The notes: generated from the sequence alone by a model not told the origin. Shown: positions 1 to 8,466, counted from the first letter of the stretch. The stretch is 19,910 nt of DNA from Bdellovibrionaceae bacterium UBA2466 (GCA_002342225.1 DDPO01000089.1:1-19910); one strand, 5' to 3'. Program-made: numbers and translations.

Positions 1-768
1 TGTGATGCCGATTTTTCTCGTTATGTCGAAGGGGCTTCGGCAGTTTTTCATTTGGCAGCAAGAAATTGTTTAGATGATTGTGCGAAAAATCCCGTCGATA
101 CAGCTCGTATTAACGTGATGGGTACCGCAAATGTATTGCAAGCGTGTGTCGATTATAAAATTCCTCACGTGATCTATTCTGATACTTCTGCAGAGTATGA
201 GGGGGTAGACAGTTTTCCCTCTCGAACCGATGAAGTAAAACCCATGTCGATTTATGCATGTAGTAAACGTGGTGGCGCTCTGATTGCCGAGGGCTTTAAA
301 AATTACTACGGACTCAATGTTTCGACAGTCCGTTATTTCAATGTTTACGGGCCCGCACAAGATTGGAGACGAGTGATCCCTCCGGTCATGAGTGCTTTCA
401 CTATCAAGCTGCTTCAAGGTGAACGCCCCTTTATTTATGGTACCGGCGAAAAGCGCAGAGACTTTATTCATGTCGATGATGTGAATCGATTCCACTTGAT
501 GTTGCTGAAAGAGAAATCAATTCAAGGTGGGGTCTACAACTTGGGCTCTGGAAAGGATTATTCAATTTTAGAAATCTTTCAAAAAATTGAGAATGAAATT
601 GGCTCGGGTATTAGGCCCGAATTCAAACCAGAGCTTCCAGGAGAAGCGTATCGAACTCTCGCAGATATTTCTGAAACTTGTAAAACAGGTTGGACCCCCA
701 AAGTCCCTATAGAAGAAGGTATTAAATCTTTTGTGGAGTACACTCGCCAAAGATTAAGCCGTGGCTAA
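1..768 (+). CDS. NAD-dependent epimerase/dehydratase, extended SDR type (5' partial)
   Basis: Frame 1 is open from the first base, so the gene begins upstream of the window; 255 residues are present. The family binds NAD(P) and epimerises or dehydrates nucleotide sugars in the cytoplasm, feeding surface polysaccharide synthesis. The fragment shows the FHLAA segment of the Rossmann fold near residues 16-20, the active-site YACSK (Tyr85, Lys89 of the fragment), the RYFNVYGP segment that follows it in this family, and RDFIHVDDV, typical of UDP-glucose 4-epimerase and related enzymes. Family members run to about 310-330 residues, so roughly 55-70 residues, including the GxxGxxG nucleotide-binding loop, are missing only because the window is cut. 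The substrate cannot be assigned. The usual Ser/Thr-rich catalytic strand reads YSDTSAEYEG, a slight departure from the common SSS-VYG form. The TTG at 52 is internal and not the real start. Confidence 0.9.
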   Translation, partial: CDADFSRYVEGASAVFHLAARNCLDDCAKNPVDTARINVMGTANVLQACVDYKIPHVIYSDTSAEYEGVDSFPSRTDEVKPMSIYACSKRGGALIAEGFKNYYGLNVSTVRYFNVYGPAQDWRRVIPPVMSAFTIKLLQGERPFIYGTGEKRRDFIHVDDVNRFHLMLLKEKSIQGGVYNLGSGKDYSILEIFQKIENEIGSGIRPEFKPELPGEAYRTLADISETCKTGWTPKVPIEEGIKSFVEYTRQRLSRG

Positions 769-788
769 ACCGTCTGAACTGTAATCAA

Positions 789-827
789 TTTCAGTGTCTA
801 AAAAGTAGTTAGCTTAAGCTACTGAAA
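789..827. repeat. Nested inverted repeats in intergenic region
   Basis: A perfect 12-bp palindrome, TAGCTTAAGCTA (810-821), sits just inside an outer inverted repeat, TTTCAGT (789-795) and ACTGAAA (821-827). Two direct copies of TAACCCAA follow at 830-837 and 851-858, 21 bp apart. There is no T-run directly after the palindrome, so it is not a classic terminator. It could be a protein-binding site or an RNA hairpin in the 3' untranslated region of the epimerase gene. Confidence 0.35.
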
Positions 828-849
828 CTTAACCCAAAGTCTCAAATAG

Positions 850-873
850 GTAACCCAAGGGTACAATTTTTTC
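850..873 (+). terminator. Possible weak intrinsic terminator
   Basis: A short imperfect hairpin (GTAaCC, loop CAAG, GGTAC, with one bulged A) is followed by AATTTTTTC. It lies about 80 bp after the epimerase stop and could end that transcript. The stem is short, so this is only a suggestion. Confidence 0.3.
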
Positions 874-1036
874 ATCTGTCTAAAATTTTTACACTTTTAA
901 ATGGGTTGGTCAAAAAGTGAATGAACTCCTACTTTTGCCTCAAATTGGGGTGAATACTGAAAGTGGCCTAGCGGTTGCACCCTTAGAGAGTAAGAAAGAT
1001 TATTAATAGCGTCCTAAAAAGCTTGGAGACTTGACT

Positions 1037-1612
1037 ATGCGTAAACTTGTTTTTTTGATGAGCAATTTAGTTTTGGCTCTTCTGATTGGTTGTAGCGGTA
1101 ACGATCAAGCACCGCCTCCTCAACCTGCTCGACTCAACATGAATAATCCAACAGACCAACAGCAACTTCAGACAATGAATTCTTTAGCACAAGAAGCAAA
1201 AGGGTCTTGTTCAGATTCGGGCATGAATAGTTTAGCACCTATTTTACCTGTTATTTTAGCTGGAGCACCAACTCAACAGGGTTTTAATATTCCTATGATA
1301 CCTCCCATTACAGGGGATTGTTCAAACTCTTTGATTAACTTTATTATGATGTACACCACTATGAAAAATGGTGAGTATGCAAATGATCCTTCTACTCGCC
1401 CTTGGTTCGTTTCTCAGTTAGGTGGAATAGTTAACCGAGTTGGAGCAAGACTCGAACAAAGATTAGGTAGACCTCTAAGCATGGAGGAACAACAGAAACT
1501 TCTACAAGCTTCTTGGGGATTGGTTCAAAGAGATGTGATCAATTCGCCGCAACTACAACCGCTGAAGCCCGCGGTCTGCTCGGGAACAGTGCAATTCGGA
1601 CTTTCTTGCTAA
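1037..1612 (+). CDS. Hypothetical lipoprotein, 191 aa
   Basis: I do not recognise the family. The N-terminus is a lipoprotein signal: MRK, a hydrophobic stretch, then the lipobox LIGC with the lipidated cysteine at residue 19. The region after it (about residues 20-50) is rich in Gln, Pro and Asn and probably flexible. The rest is a mixed domain with four Cys residues (two in the N-terminal half, two near the C-terminus ending in GLSC) that could form disulfides in the periplasm. The ATG at 1037 is preferred over the in-frame TTG at 1031 because the GGAG ribosome-binding site at 1025-1028 is about 8 nt from the ATG and only 2 nt from the TTG. The gene stands about 100 bp before the next lipoprotein gene, so it may be transcribed with the envelope block or alone. 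Confidence 0.8.
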   Translation: MRKLVFLMSNLVLALLIGCSGNDQAPPPQPARLNMNNPTDQQQLQTMNSLAQEAKGSCSDSGMNSLAPILPVILAGAPTQQGFNIPMIPPITGDCSNSLINFIMMYTTMKNGEYANDPSTRPWFVSQLGGIVNRVGARLEQRLGRPLSMEEQQKLLQASWGLVQRDVINSPQLQPLKPAVCSGTVQFGLSC

Positions 1613-1713
1613 ACTTATTTCCTAGTGATTTGACGCAGCACAAATCTCTTCGACTTAATAAATACTCAACATACGGCTTTTGTGGTAAATTTTTCTAAAT
1701 TTACTTCAAGTCT

Positions 1714-2454
1714 ATGAAATATTTTCGCTCTTGTATCAAATGGGTGTTGGGTCTGTCTCTGATATCGGCCTGCAATCTTTACAATCCCTTCAATACAAAT
1801 ACTTCTGACCTCGATAAATTGGAAGAGGCGCAAAAATGCTTGAATGATGAAGATTATATTTGTGCGATCCAACAGTACCAAGAGATCAAAGATACGAATC
1901 TGAAAAACCAAAAACTTTGTCAGGCCTATTTAACTAAAGGCGGTTTGAAGTTAGAAGACTTGGTCAACACGCTCAATAAAAATTCGGGAACAGTGCTCTC
2001 AAATTTAGCTAAAGAGTTGATGCCTTGGACCCCTTCGAGGTCAGAGGACTTTGATACGGCTCAAACTCATTGCTCTGCTCTCAGTGCGAGTACGGGTTCA
2101 GACGCCATATTTTTAAAAACGGTGGGGGCTTTTACTCGGTGTGCTTATCGGATGGCCAAAGCTGATGTCTTAAAAGGCAGTAGTAATTCGAGCTGCAATT
2201 TGACGGGTTTAAGCGATGGACTATTAACTTCGTCCGATATTGGTGGTGATGGCGCAGGAGCACTTTCCGGAGCTAATCCCGGTATGTGCAAGACTGATGT
2301 TGATACGTGTCGAAGTGACATGGTTCTTCTATCTGAAAGTGAACTTTCTAGCGCAGGCTACACCGATTTGGCAGGAGCTATCGATAAATTACCCTCTGGC
2401 ATCACCAACAGTTCAACTGATACCGTGAGAGCAGCGCTTCGGGGGACTTTCTAG
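1714..2454 (+). CDS. Hypothetical lipoprotein, 246 aa, first gene of envelope operon
   Basis: The protein starts with a lipoprotein signal ending in LISAC, lipidated Cys20. Residues about 30-75 contain a helical stretch (LEEAQKCLNDEDY..AIQQYQEI) that resembles a single TPR-like helix pair, which would suit a scaffold role in the periplasm; this is a weak resemblance only. The rest is rich in Ser, Gly, Asp and Cys (C78, then C119 and later cysteines spaced through the chain), suggesting several disulfides outside the cytoplasm. The stop lies 3 nt before the ATG of the barrel-like protein, strong evidence for co-transcription and perhaps translational coupling. No clear Shine-Dalgarno is visible before the ATG. 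The function is unknown; a partner for the downstream outer-membrane protein is a reasonable guess from position. Confidence 0.75.
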   Translation: MKYFRSCIKWVLGLSLISACNLYNPFNTNTSDLDKLEEAQKCLNDEDYICAIQQYQEIKDTNLKNQKLCQAYLTKGGLKLEDLVNTLNKNSGTVLSNLAKELMPWTPSRSEDFDTAQTHCSALSASTGSDAIFLKTVGAFTRCAYRMAKADVLKGSSNSSCNLTGLSDGLLTSSDIGGDGAGALSGANPGMCKTDVDTCRSDMVLLSESELSSAGYTDLAGAIDKLPSGITNSSTDTVRAALRGTF

Positions 2455-2457
2455 CCG

Positions 2458-3861
2458 ATGAAAAAATTTTTGATATTTTTCTTTGTGCTGGTTTCTCCAG
2501 TTTTCGGGATGAAAGAATATTACTCTTTGAGTCGAAGTTTGCGCGCACTTGGCATGGGCGGAGCTTTTTATGGGCTTTCCAACGATGAATATGCGATGTT
2601 TTACAACCCCGCAGGGTTGAGTCTTTACGATAATTCTCCGCAAGCCATGTTGAATATCAGTGGTCAAATCGGAAGCAGAACTCTTTCCGCTTTGAAAACT
2701 GTAAAGACATTGTCTTCAAAATCGGTTGCTGAGTCTATCGATGCTTTGGCCGAATATCAGGGGGATCCGATTTATTTAGGAGCCGGTATTTTGCCTTATT
2801 TTTTGATGAAACATTTGGCAGTCGGTATTTTATTGCCAGATCTCAAAGCCAGTTATCTGCTCTCAGGTAAAGAGATCGATTCAACTGTAGATTTTACTGC
2901 CATTTCTGATGCTGGATTATTAGTAAGTTACGGAAGGTCAGTTCTCAATGAAAATTTGCATGTTGGAATGACAGCAAAAGGGATAGCCAGAGCTGGGGGA
3001 AGAACCAGTTTTTCGCTTGGGGATATTGTGAAAGGTGGCAAACTAGCATTAAATCCCAACGATCTCGGTGGAACAGGTTTTGGGATTGATTTTGATATCG
3101 GCGCTATCTACGACATACCTTACTTGCCTTTCGGTGAATCTAATCGAGTATCGTTAGTCTTTACCAATTTGTTAGCCACTCAATTTTCGATGGGAAGTAA
3201 AAGTACTGGAGAGCCACCGGGTTTGCCAAGGATGGTCTCTTTAGGGTGGCATTCGGTTGTTTCGGGTGGGGATATTGTGGACCGAATTCATCTTCTAGCC
3301 GATCTGGCAGAGTTTCAAATCGGGGGAGAGGACGATGTTGAGATAGGGGCTCGGTCGGGCAAGTTTTTAAAGCACTTGAATGTAGGATTTGAAATACCGA
3401 TTGGAGTTTTAACTCTTCGAGGGGGGCTCCGTCAGGGGTGGATCTCAGGTGGATTTGGACTAAACTTTAAATATGCGAAATTGGATTTTGCGACCTATGG
3501 GGAAGAGTTGTCCAGTGGCCCTGGACGGCTTCAAAGTCGTCGATTCGGGGTAACTCTGGCTATGGGCATGGGGGCTCCCAATAAACCATTCCGGTCTTTG
3601 GTTAAAGGCAGCAAAGTAAAACCCGGAGAAAAAGAGGTTGAATTTAAGATCGCTCCAAAACCGAAAGAGGAGCCCAAGATCGACCCCGCTTTAGAAATTA
3701 CTCCGTCAACTGAAAAGAAGAAAGTAGAAGAACCTCTGTCGGAGTACCAAATTGTTACTCCAGAGCCCAAAGAAACTGGGAAAACTCCGGAGAGTAAGCC
3801 TAACGCTAAAGCGAAAAAGAAAATAAAGTCTTCAGATAAACTTGAAGAATTAACTGACTAA
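2458..3861 (+). CDS. Outer-membrane beta-barrel-like protein (PorV/FadL-like) with charged C-terminal tail
   Basis: A signal peptide (MKK plus a Phe/Leu/Val-rich core, probable cleavage near VFG) is followed by SLRALGMGGAFYGLSNDE and FYNPAGL at about residues 27-57. This combination of an RALGMGGA motif and a YNPAGL motif is characteristic of the FadL/OmpP1 and PorV/UPF0164-like outer-membrane barrels. Alternating hydrophobic strands with many Gly and aromatic residues continue to about residue 380. The remaining 85 residues (383-467) are unlike the barrel: they are rich in Lys, Glu and Pro, without predicted strands, and end in KLEELTD rather than the aromatic residue usual for a final barrel strand. 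The gene sits 3 nt after a lipoprotein gene and 11 nt before the M16 peptidase gene. The substrate or partner is unknown. Confidence 0.75.
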   Translation: MKKFLIFFFVLVSPVFGMKEYYSLSRSLRALGMGGAFYGLSNDEYAMFYNPAGLSLYDNSPQAMLNISGQIGSRTLSALKTVKTLSSKSVAESIDALAEYQGDPIYLGAGILPYFLMKHLAVGILLPDLKASYLLSGKEIDSTVDFTAISDAGLLVSYGRSVLNENLHVGMTAKGIARAGGRTSFSLGDIVKGGKLALNPNDLGGTGFGIDFDIGAIYDIPYLPFGESNRVSLVFTNLLATQFSMGSKSTGEPPGLPRMVSLGWHSVVSGGDIVDRIHLLADLAEFQIGGEDDVEIGARSGKFLKHLNVGFEIPIGVLTLRGGLRQGWISGGFGLNFKYAKLDFATYGEELSSGPGRLQSRRFGVTLAMGMGAPNKPFRSLVKGSKVKPGEKEVEFKIAPKPKEEPKIDPALEITPSTEKKKVEEPLSEYQIVTPEPKETGKTPESKPNAKAKKKIKSSDKLEELTD

Positions 3862-3872
3862 GAGAAAACAAT

Positions 3873-5246
3873 ATGAAAATAAAATACTTCCTTGTTTTGG
3901 CAATCTGCACAATCATACAAACTCATCAGGTCATAGCAGCTGATTATGAAAAAGTTGCTGAAAAAAAATTATTCAACGGCGAAGTTCTCACTGAGTATAA
4001 GCTACCCAATGGCTTAAAAGTTATTTTGCTCCCGCGACACGAAGCGAAAGTTCTCACTTTTCAGACCTGGTTTGACATTGGCTCTCTCGACGAAAAAATG
4101 GATGCAAAGCTTAAGAAAACGGGTCTTGCTCATTTATTTGAACACATGATGTTTCGCGGAACTGACAAATATCCGGATGGGAAGTTCGACGAGCTAACTT
4201 CTCGTATGGGAAGTGATAAACAAAATGCAACCACCTACTTTTATCGTACCAATTATTACGAGAGCATTCCTTCGAACCAATTAAAAAAATTGCTTGAACT
4301 GGAATCGGACCGAATGGCGAATTTGAAATTGGATGCCGCTCTTTTAGAAAAGGAAAAAGGGGCTGTTGTAGGAGAGCTTCGACGAGCCCTTGATAATCCT
4401 GGACGCATAGCTTGGGATGAGCTCAACCGAACAGTCTTTGAAGTGGCTCCTTTCCGTTACACCGTTATCGGCACGGAAGAGGAAATTAAAGGTTTTTCTT
4501 TCGAAGAAGCCCAGTATTTCTACAAGACTTTTTATGCACCTAACAATGCAACTATCATCGTAGTGGGCGATACGAATGAAGAAGAGCTCATGAAATGGGT
4601 TGTGAAGTACTATGGTGATATGAAGTCACAGGAGATTCCTAGATACAAAATGCCTGAAGAGCCTGCACAAAAAAAAGAGAGAAGAGTTGAAAAAACACAT
4701 CCTCAAGCGACTTCTGACATACTTTTGGTAGGATATCGAATTCCGCCGGTTAACTCTCCTGACATTGTCTCTCTTTCTTTGCTCAGCACGCATCTGTCGA
4801 CTGGAATGGAAGCCCGGTTAAGAAAAGCACTTGTAGATTCGGGTATTGCAGTTTCGGCGGGTTGCGGAATTAGTAATGTTCCAGATTATTTGGAGTTCAG
4901 CGTCTCATTGTCGGAGAAACACAAAGCTGAAGAGGCGCTGGAAATTATCGACCGGGAAGTGAATTTGGTGAAGTCTCAGACTGTTAAAAAAGATGAGTTT
5001 GATCGGGCTTTAAACCAAGAACTCCTCTCGCTCTACAATATGATTGAGGACAACTCTTCAATGGCTAATATGCTGGGGGACTATCTCATGGTGAGTGGAG
5101 ATTACATGAGAGGATTTGAAATCATTGACCAGTTCAAAAAGTTAAAGCCCGCAGACTTAAAATCTGTTGCAAAAAAATATTTAAACAAAGAATCGCGTTC
5201 AATCGTTATTGTAAGGCCACCATCTAAAAAGTCTTCAAGGAGCTAA
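3873..5246 (+). CDS. M16 family zinc metallopeptidase, catalytic subunit, exported
   Basis: The protein has a signal peptide ending near VIA-AD (residues 21-24), so it probably acts in the periplasm. The inverted zinc motif HLFEH is at residues 87-91 (His87, Glu90 as base, His91), and the third ligand Glu168 lies in VVGELR, 76 residues further on, exactly the HxxEH-x(74-76)-E spacing of M16 peptidases. At 457 residues it is a single-clamshell M16B size, not a fused dimer. The R/Y substrate-binding pair of the second half is not conserved here (LRKALVDSGIAVS, with Ser where Tyr would be), as expected when a partner subunit supplies it. That partner is the next gene, 5 nt away. AAGAGA before the ATG is a plausible ribosome-binding site. 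Substrates of such periplasmic pairs are mostly unknown; peptides or misfolded envelope proteins are likely. Confidence 0.93.
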   Translation: MKIKYFLVLAICTIIQTHQVIAADYEKVAEKKLFNGEVLTEYKLPNGLKVILLPRHEAKVLTFQTWFDIGSLDEKMDAKLKKTGLAHLFEHMMFRGTDKYPDGKFDELTSRMGSDKQNATTYFYRTNYYESIPSNQLKKLLELESDRMANLKLDAALLEKEKGAVVGELRRALDNPGRIAWDELNRTVFEVAPFRYTVIGTEEEIKGFSFEEAQYFYKTFYAPNNATIIVVGDTNEEELMKWVVKYYGDMKSQEIPRYKMPEEPAQKKERRVEKTHPQATSDILLVGYRIPPVNSPDIVSLSLLSTHLSTGMEARLRKALVDSGIAVSAGCGISNVPDYLEFSVSLSEKHKAEEALEIIDREVNLVKSQTVKKDEFDRALNQELLSLYNMIEDNSSMANMLGDYLMVSGDYMRGFEIIDQFKKLKPADLKSVAKKYLNKESRSIVIVRPPSKKSSRS

Positions 5247-5251
5247 TAGCT

Positions 5252-6676
5252 ATGTTACGTACAACTTTGTTATGTGTCGTTCTAAGTGCCTTTGCTTTTG
5301 GAAAATCTAAAGTATCTTTTCGAGCAGCTCCTCCAAGCCAAAATGGAGTTCCTGCGGCACCGATAGTTTTCTATGAAAGAAACCCCTCTGGTCTAACTTC
5401 AGACGTCAGCGTGATTGTGATGACTGGAAGCATTGAAGATCCACTCGATAAAGTGGGGCTCAGTAATTTAGTTGCTGAAATGGTTCTTCGTGGAACCCAA
5501 AAAATGAGTCGAGAAAAGTTTCAAAGTGAGCTTGAGAGAATTGGCGGGTCTTTGTCTGCTGTGGTGTCGATGGATACGATTCAATTTTCAGGAAGCGTCA
5601 TTAAAGAAAATAATAAGAAGTTTTTGGCATTGCTTGAAGAAGCTCTTCTCCATCCGGCTTTTAACGAAAAGGACTTTCTTGAGTTAAAGCGAGAGATTTT
5701 AAACGATATCGTTCATGTGAAAAATTCCAACGGAAGATTGGGTGGACTTGCCGCTCGAAGAGAAATTTTTAAAGGGACAGCCCTTGAAAAACCGGGCTTT
5801 GGTAGTAAATCTACGATCGAGAAAATTTCTTTAGCTGATGTTCAGAGGAGATATAATGACTTCTTTGACCGACCTAAAATTGTTTTTGCGGCCGCTGCCC
5901 CTTTTCCTGAATCTGAAATGTTAGACGCTTTTGCTCAGATTTGGAGGCAGTTTCCAGATGGTAGTAAACCCACTAAGAAAATTGTGAATTTAAAAGTTCC
6001 AGAAAAACCGGTTTTGATCGTCGTTGATAAGCCCAAAACTTCAACGGGGTCGCTTTTTTTCGCTCAAGCAGGAATTAGTATTCAGGATCCTGAGCGGTAC
6101 ACTTTAAACACCGGTAATTTTTCATTCGGTGGAGAGCCCCTTGTTTCACGTCTCTTCAGAATTGTGCGTGGGGAACTGGGGTGGACTTATGCGATAGGAA
6201 GCTCTTACTCTGCACTTGGCGGACTTTCAGGTCAGCAGGGTTTGTATACGATCTCTTCGACACCCAGTGTGGAGTACACTTCGAAAACTATTTTTAAAAT
6301 TCTTGAGATGTGGAAGTCCTACCTAGATGAAGGGCTCTCCAGCGACGAGCTCGATTTAGCCAAAGATAGTTTGATCAATTCATATCCGTTTGAATTTGAG
6401 ACGGCTGCGAAAAGAGTCTCACACAAGCTTACGAGTTATCTCTATAACGTACCTATTTTAACACCGGAGGAATTTGCGGAGAAAATAGGGGATATTAGTA
6501 ATCGAAAACTCAAATCGGCCCTCAAAGAAAAGCAGAAAGCCAATGGTTGGATCATTGCCTTGGTTGCAGACAAGGATGTCGTGGCTAAAGATTTAGAAGA
6601 GTATCAAAAAGATCTGCCTAAAGATCAGAGACTCACTATTTCTAAAGTCTACACACCGGATGAACTAGTGAATTAG
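5252..6676 (+). CDS. M16 family peptidase-like protein, non-catalytic partner subunit
   Basis: This 474-residue M16 homologue has a signal peptide (MLRTTLLCVVLSAFAFG) and the same fold order as its neighbour. The zinc motif is lost: the position of HxxEH reads N72-L-V-A75-E76, within GLSNLVAEMVLRGT. In contrast, the C-terminal half keeps the R/Y pair in VRGELGWTY (Arg306, Tyr313), which binds substrate in M16B enzymes. The two genes therefore look like a split heterodimer, as known for other two-gene M16B peptidases in bacteria. AAGGAG at 5237-5242, overlapping the end of the previous gene, is a good ribosome-binding site 9 nt from the ATG. The stop overlaps the stop of the convergent phosphatase gene by 4 nt, so no separate terminator fits between them. 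Confidence 0.92.
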   Translation: MLRTTLLCVVLSAFAFGKSKVSFRAAPPSQNGVPAAPIVFYERNPSGLTSDVSVIVMTGSIEDPLDKVGLSNLVAEMVLRGTQKMSREKFQSELERIGGSLSAVVSMDTIQFSGSVIKENNKKFLALLEEALLHPAFNEKDFLELKREILNDIVHVKNSNGRLGGLAARREIFKGTALEKPGFGSKSTIEKISLADVQRRYNDFFDRPKIVFAAAAPFPESEMLDAFAQIWRQFPDGSKPTKKIVNLKVPEKPVLIVVDKPKTSTGSLFFAQAGISIQDPERYTLNTGNFSFGGEPLVSRLFRIVRGELGWTYAIGSSYSALGGLSGQQGLYTISSTPSVEYTSKTIFKILEMWKSYLDEGLSSDELDLAKDSLINSYPFEFETAAKRVSHKLTSYLYNVPILTPEEFAEKIGDISNRKLKSALKEKQKANGWIIALVADKDVVAKDLEEYQKDLPKDQRLTISKVYTPDELVN

Positions 6677-7437
6677 CCCAAAGCCGATAAGATCTCTTTT
6701 TTAAGACCGGGACCACAAGTGATGAAACTTGATTCGTGAATAGTTTGAGTTCCACTAAACCCGAAATACTCACCACCCGCCTCCTTGATTAGACAAGCCA
6801 GAGGAGCGATATCCCATAAAGACACGACAGGATCGATCATGGCGTCAATTCCACCTCGCATAACACAAGAGTGCCCGAAGCAGTCGGTATAACCTCTCAC
6901 AAACTCTGCTTTATCTAAAATACGATGAAGCCCTTTTTTATGTCCTGAAGCTTCGAAGCAATCAACATCTCCAATCGATACAAAAGAGGACTCTAAACTG
7001 GTTTTATTTGAGACATGAAGCTGATGACCATTGCAAAATGTTCCTAAACCTTGAGCGGCAGTATAGGTTTCTCGAAGTGCTGGTAATACCATAATACCGA
7101 GAATAGGTTCTCCATGTTGGAGTAGTCCTATGAGGGTTCCGAAAAGAGGGATGCCTTTGATAAAACTTTTAGTTCCATCGATGGGGTCGACGGTCCAAAC
7201 CAGCTCTTGATCTCTTCCTTCTTCTCCAAACTCTTCACCACAGATTCCAAAACCTGGAAAGGCTAAAGCTAATTCGGCGCGGATATTTTCCTCGGTTTTT
7301 TTGTCAGCGACAGTCACCGGAGTCATGTTTTCTTTCATTTCGATCAGAATTTTTTGTCGGAAATAGGAAAGAGCGATTTCTCCGGCAGTTTCGGCAATTT
7401 CGGTGGCTTTATTTAAAATAGATTCAAGTTCATTCAT
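6673..7437 (-). CDS. Inositol monophosphatase family protein, histidinol-phosphatase (HisN)-like
   Basis: A 254-residue, cytoplasmic, Mg2+-dependent phosphatase of the IMPase fold. Metal ligands are visible in order: GEEF (Glu68), WTVDPIDGT (Asp84, Asp87) and WDIAPL (Asp209). The segments SFIKGIPLFGTLIGLL (about 91-106) and the later TDCFGHSCVMRGGIDAMIDP are closer to the HisN-type histidinol-phosphatases than to SuhB/IMPase sequences, so histidinol-phosphate is a reasonable substrate guess; inositol phosphate or another sugar phosphate cannot be excluded. No his genes are nearby to support it. The gene converges on the M16 pair with a 4-nt overlap. It shares direction with the upstream YhaM-like gene, 37 nt away from it, suggesting a two-gene operon. 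Confidence 0.9.
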   Translation of the reverse strand: MNELESILNKATEIAETAGEIALSYFRQKILIEMKENMTPVTVADKKTEENIRAELALAFPGFGICGEEFGEEGRDQELVWTVDPIDGTKSFIKGIPLFGTLIGLLQHGEPILGIMVLPALRETYTAAQGLGTFCNGHQLHVSNKTSLESSFVSIGDVDCFEASGHKKGLHRILDKAEFVRGYTDCFGHSCVMRGGIDAMIDPVVSLWDIAPLACLIKEAGGEYFGFSGTQTIHESSFITCGPGLKKEILSALG

Positions 7438-7473
7438 GGGGAATATTCTAGATACTTCCCCGGTTTTGGCAAG

Positions 7474-8466
7474 TTAGGCTTTGTCGGGTTGAACCATCTG
7501 GCTAGGTTTCAAATAGTACTGATCATAGGTTTTGTGATAACCCGACCAACGAGACGCATTATTCTCAGCAGCCATAAAGGACTGGATACTGTTGATTCTA
7601 GAATCCATGTGATCCAACTGATGAAGAAGTTCGGCCTCAAGAGTGTGAGGACGTTTAGGAGAACCGTGCTCAAGTTTTCCATGATGAGAAAGGACGAGAT
7701 GCTTTAAATGATATTCAAGTTCTTTAGGGAAGTTAGCGATCTCTTGGATTTTACGGTCAATCAAAACCACGCCGATTGCAATGTGGCCAACTAATTTTCC
7801 TTCATCCGTATAACCAAATTTACCTTGGTAGTTCAGCTCAAAAATTTTGCCGAAGTCGTGAAAAGCGGCACCAAAAATTAATAAACTTCGATCAATACCG
7901 GGGTAGAGCGGGAGAATGGCTTCGATAAGATCACAAAGTTGAAGAGAATGGGTCAAGAGTCCACCGATAAATGCATGATGAATCGTTTTCGCAGCTGGAC
8001 AAACTTTATAACGAGCCGAGATTTCAGGATCATTTAAAAGTTTAAGACCTAGTTCTTTAATCCACGGGTTCTCTAAAGATTCGAAGTATTGGAGCAGACG
8101 TTCAAAGAGGAGTTCGAGGTCTGCACTACCTTTAGGTAAATAGTCTTCTACTTTGGCTTCACTCTGCGGAAGTGGAACCAAGTGATCGATGACAAGTTGA
8201 TTGCGATTTTGAAAGCAGTGAAGCTTTCCACCGACAGCAACAACGTCCCCTTCAGAAAATGTCGTACTCAACTCTTCAGCATTTTCCCAAACCCTTCCGT
8301 CGAGGTCCCCCGTACTATCGGCGAGTAAAATGGCTAAATAGGGCTTTCCATTTTTTGCGTGGAATAGGTCTTTGGATTTGACTAAAAATGAGGTTCTGAC
8401 AGTCTCTTTAGGTTTTAAATCCTTGATAAATAAGGACTTTTGCAACAAATTCACTTCGATTTCCAT
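7474..8466 (-). CDS. YhaM-like 3'-5' exoribonuclease (OB-fold plus HD domain)
   Basis: The 330-residue protein has an OB-fold nucleic-acid-binding domain at about residues 20-95 (ILLADSTGDLDGRVW, EGDVVAVGGKL) and an HD phosphohydrolase domain at about 160-290. HD-domain residues include IHHAFIGGLLTHS (His163/164, His173), FHDFGKIFEL (His203-Asp204), HHGKLEHG (His261/262) and the closing LDHMDSRI (Asp288). This domain order and the sequence around HHAFxGGLLTHS match the YhaM/CBF1 family, which removes 3' ends of RNA and, in some hosts, DNA using divalent metals. The start is taken as ATG at 8466; an in-frame TTG lies immediately before it at 8469. No strong Shine-Dalgarno is visible, only AGAAGCGG about 10 nt upstream. 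It faces away from gap across a 159-bp intergenic region that must hold both promoters. Confidence 0.92.
   Translation of the reverse strand: MEIEVNLLQKSLFIKDLKPKETVRTSFLVKSKDLFHAKNGKPYLAILLADSTGDLDGRVWENAEELSTTFSEGDVVAVGGKLHCFQNRNQLVIDHLVPLPQSEAKVEDYLPKGSADLELLFERLLQYFESLENPWIKELGLKLLNDPEISARYKVCPAAKTIHHAFIGGLLTHSLQLCDLIEAILPLYPGIDRSLLIFGAAFHDFGKIFELNYQGKFGYTDEGKLVGHIAIGVVLIDRKIQEIANFPKELEYHLKHLVLSHHGKLEHGSPKRPHTLEAELLHQLDHMDSRINSIQSFMAAENNASRWSGYHKTYDQYYLKPSQMVQPDKA

Noticed and set aside
1513..1698. 61-codon frame overlapping the end of the first lipoprotein gene
   Set aside because: It is shifted relative to a better-supported lipoprotein gene and has no signal, domain or ribosome-binding site.
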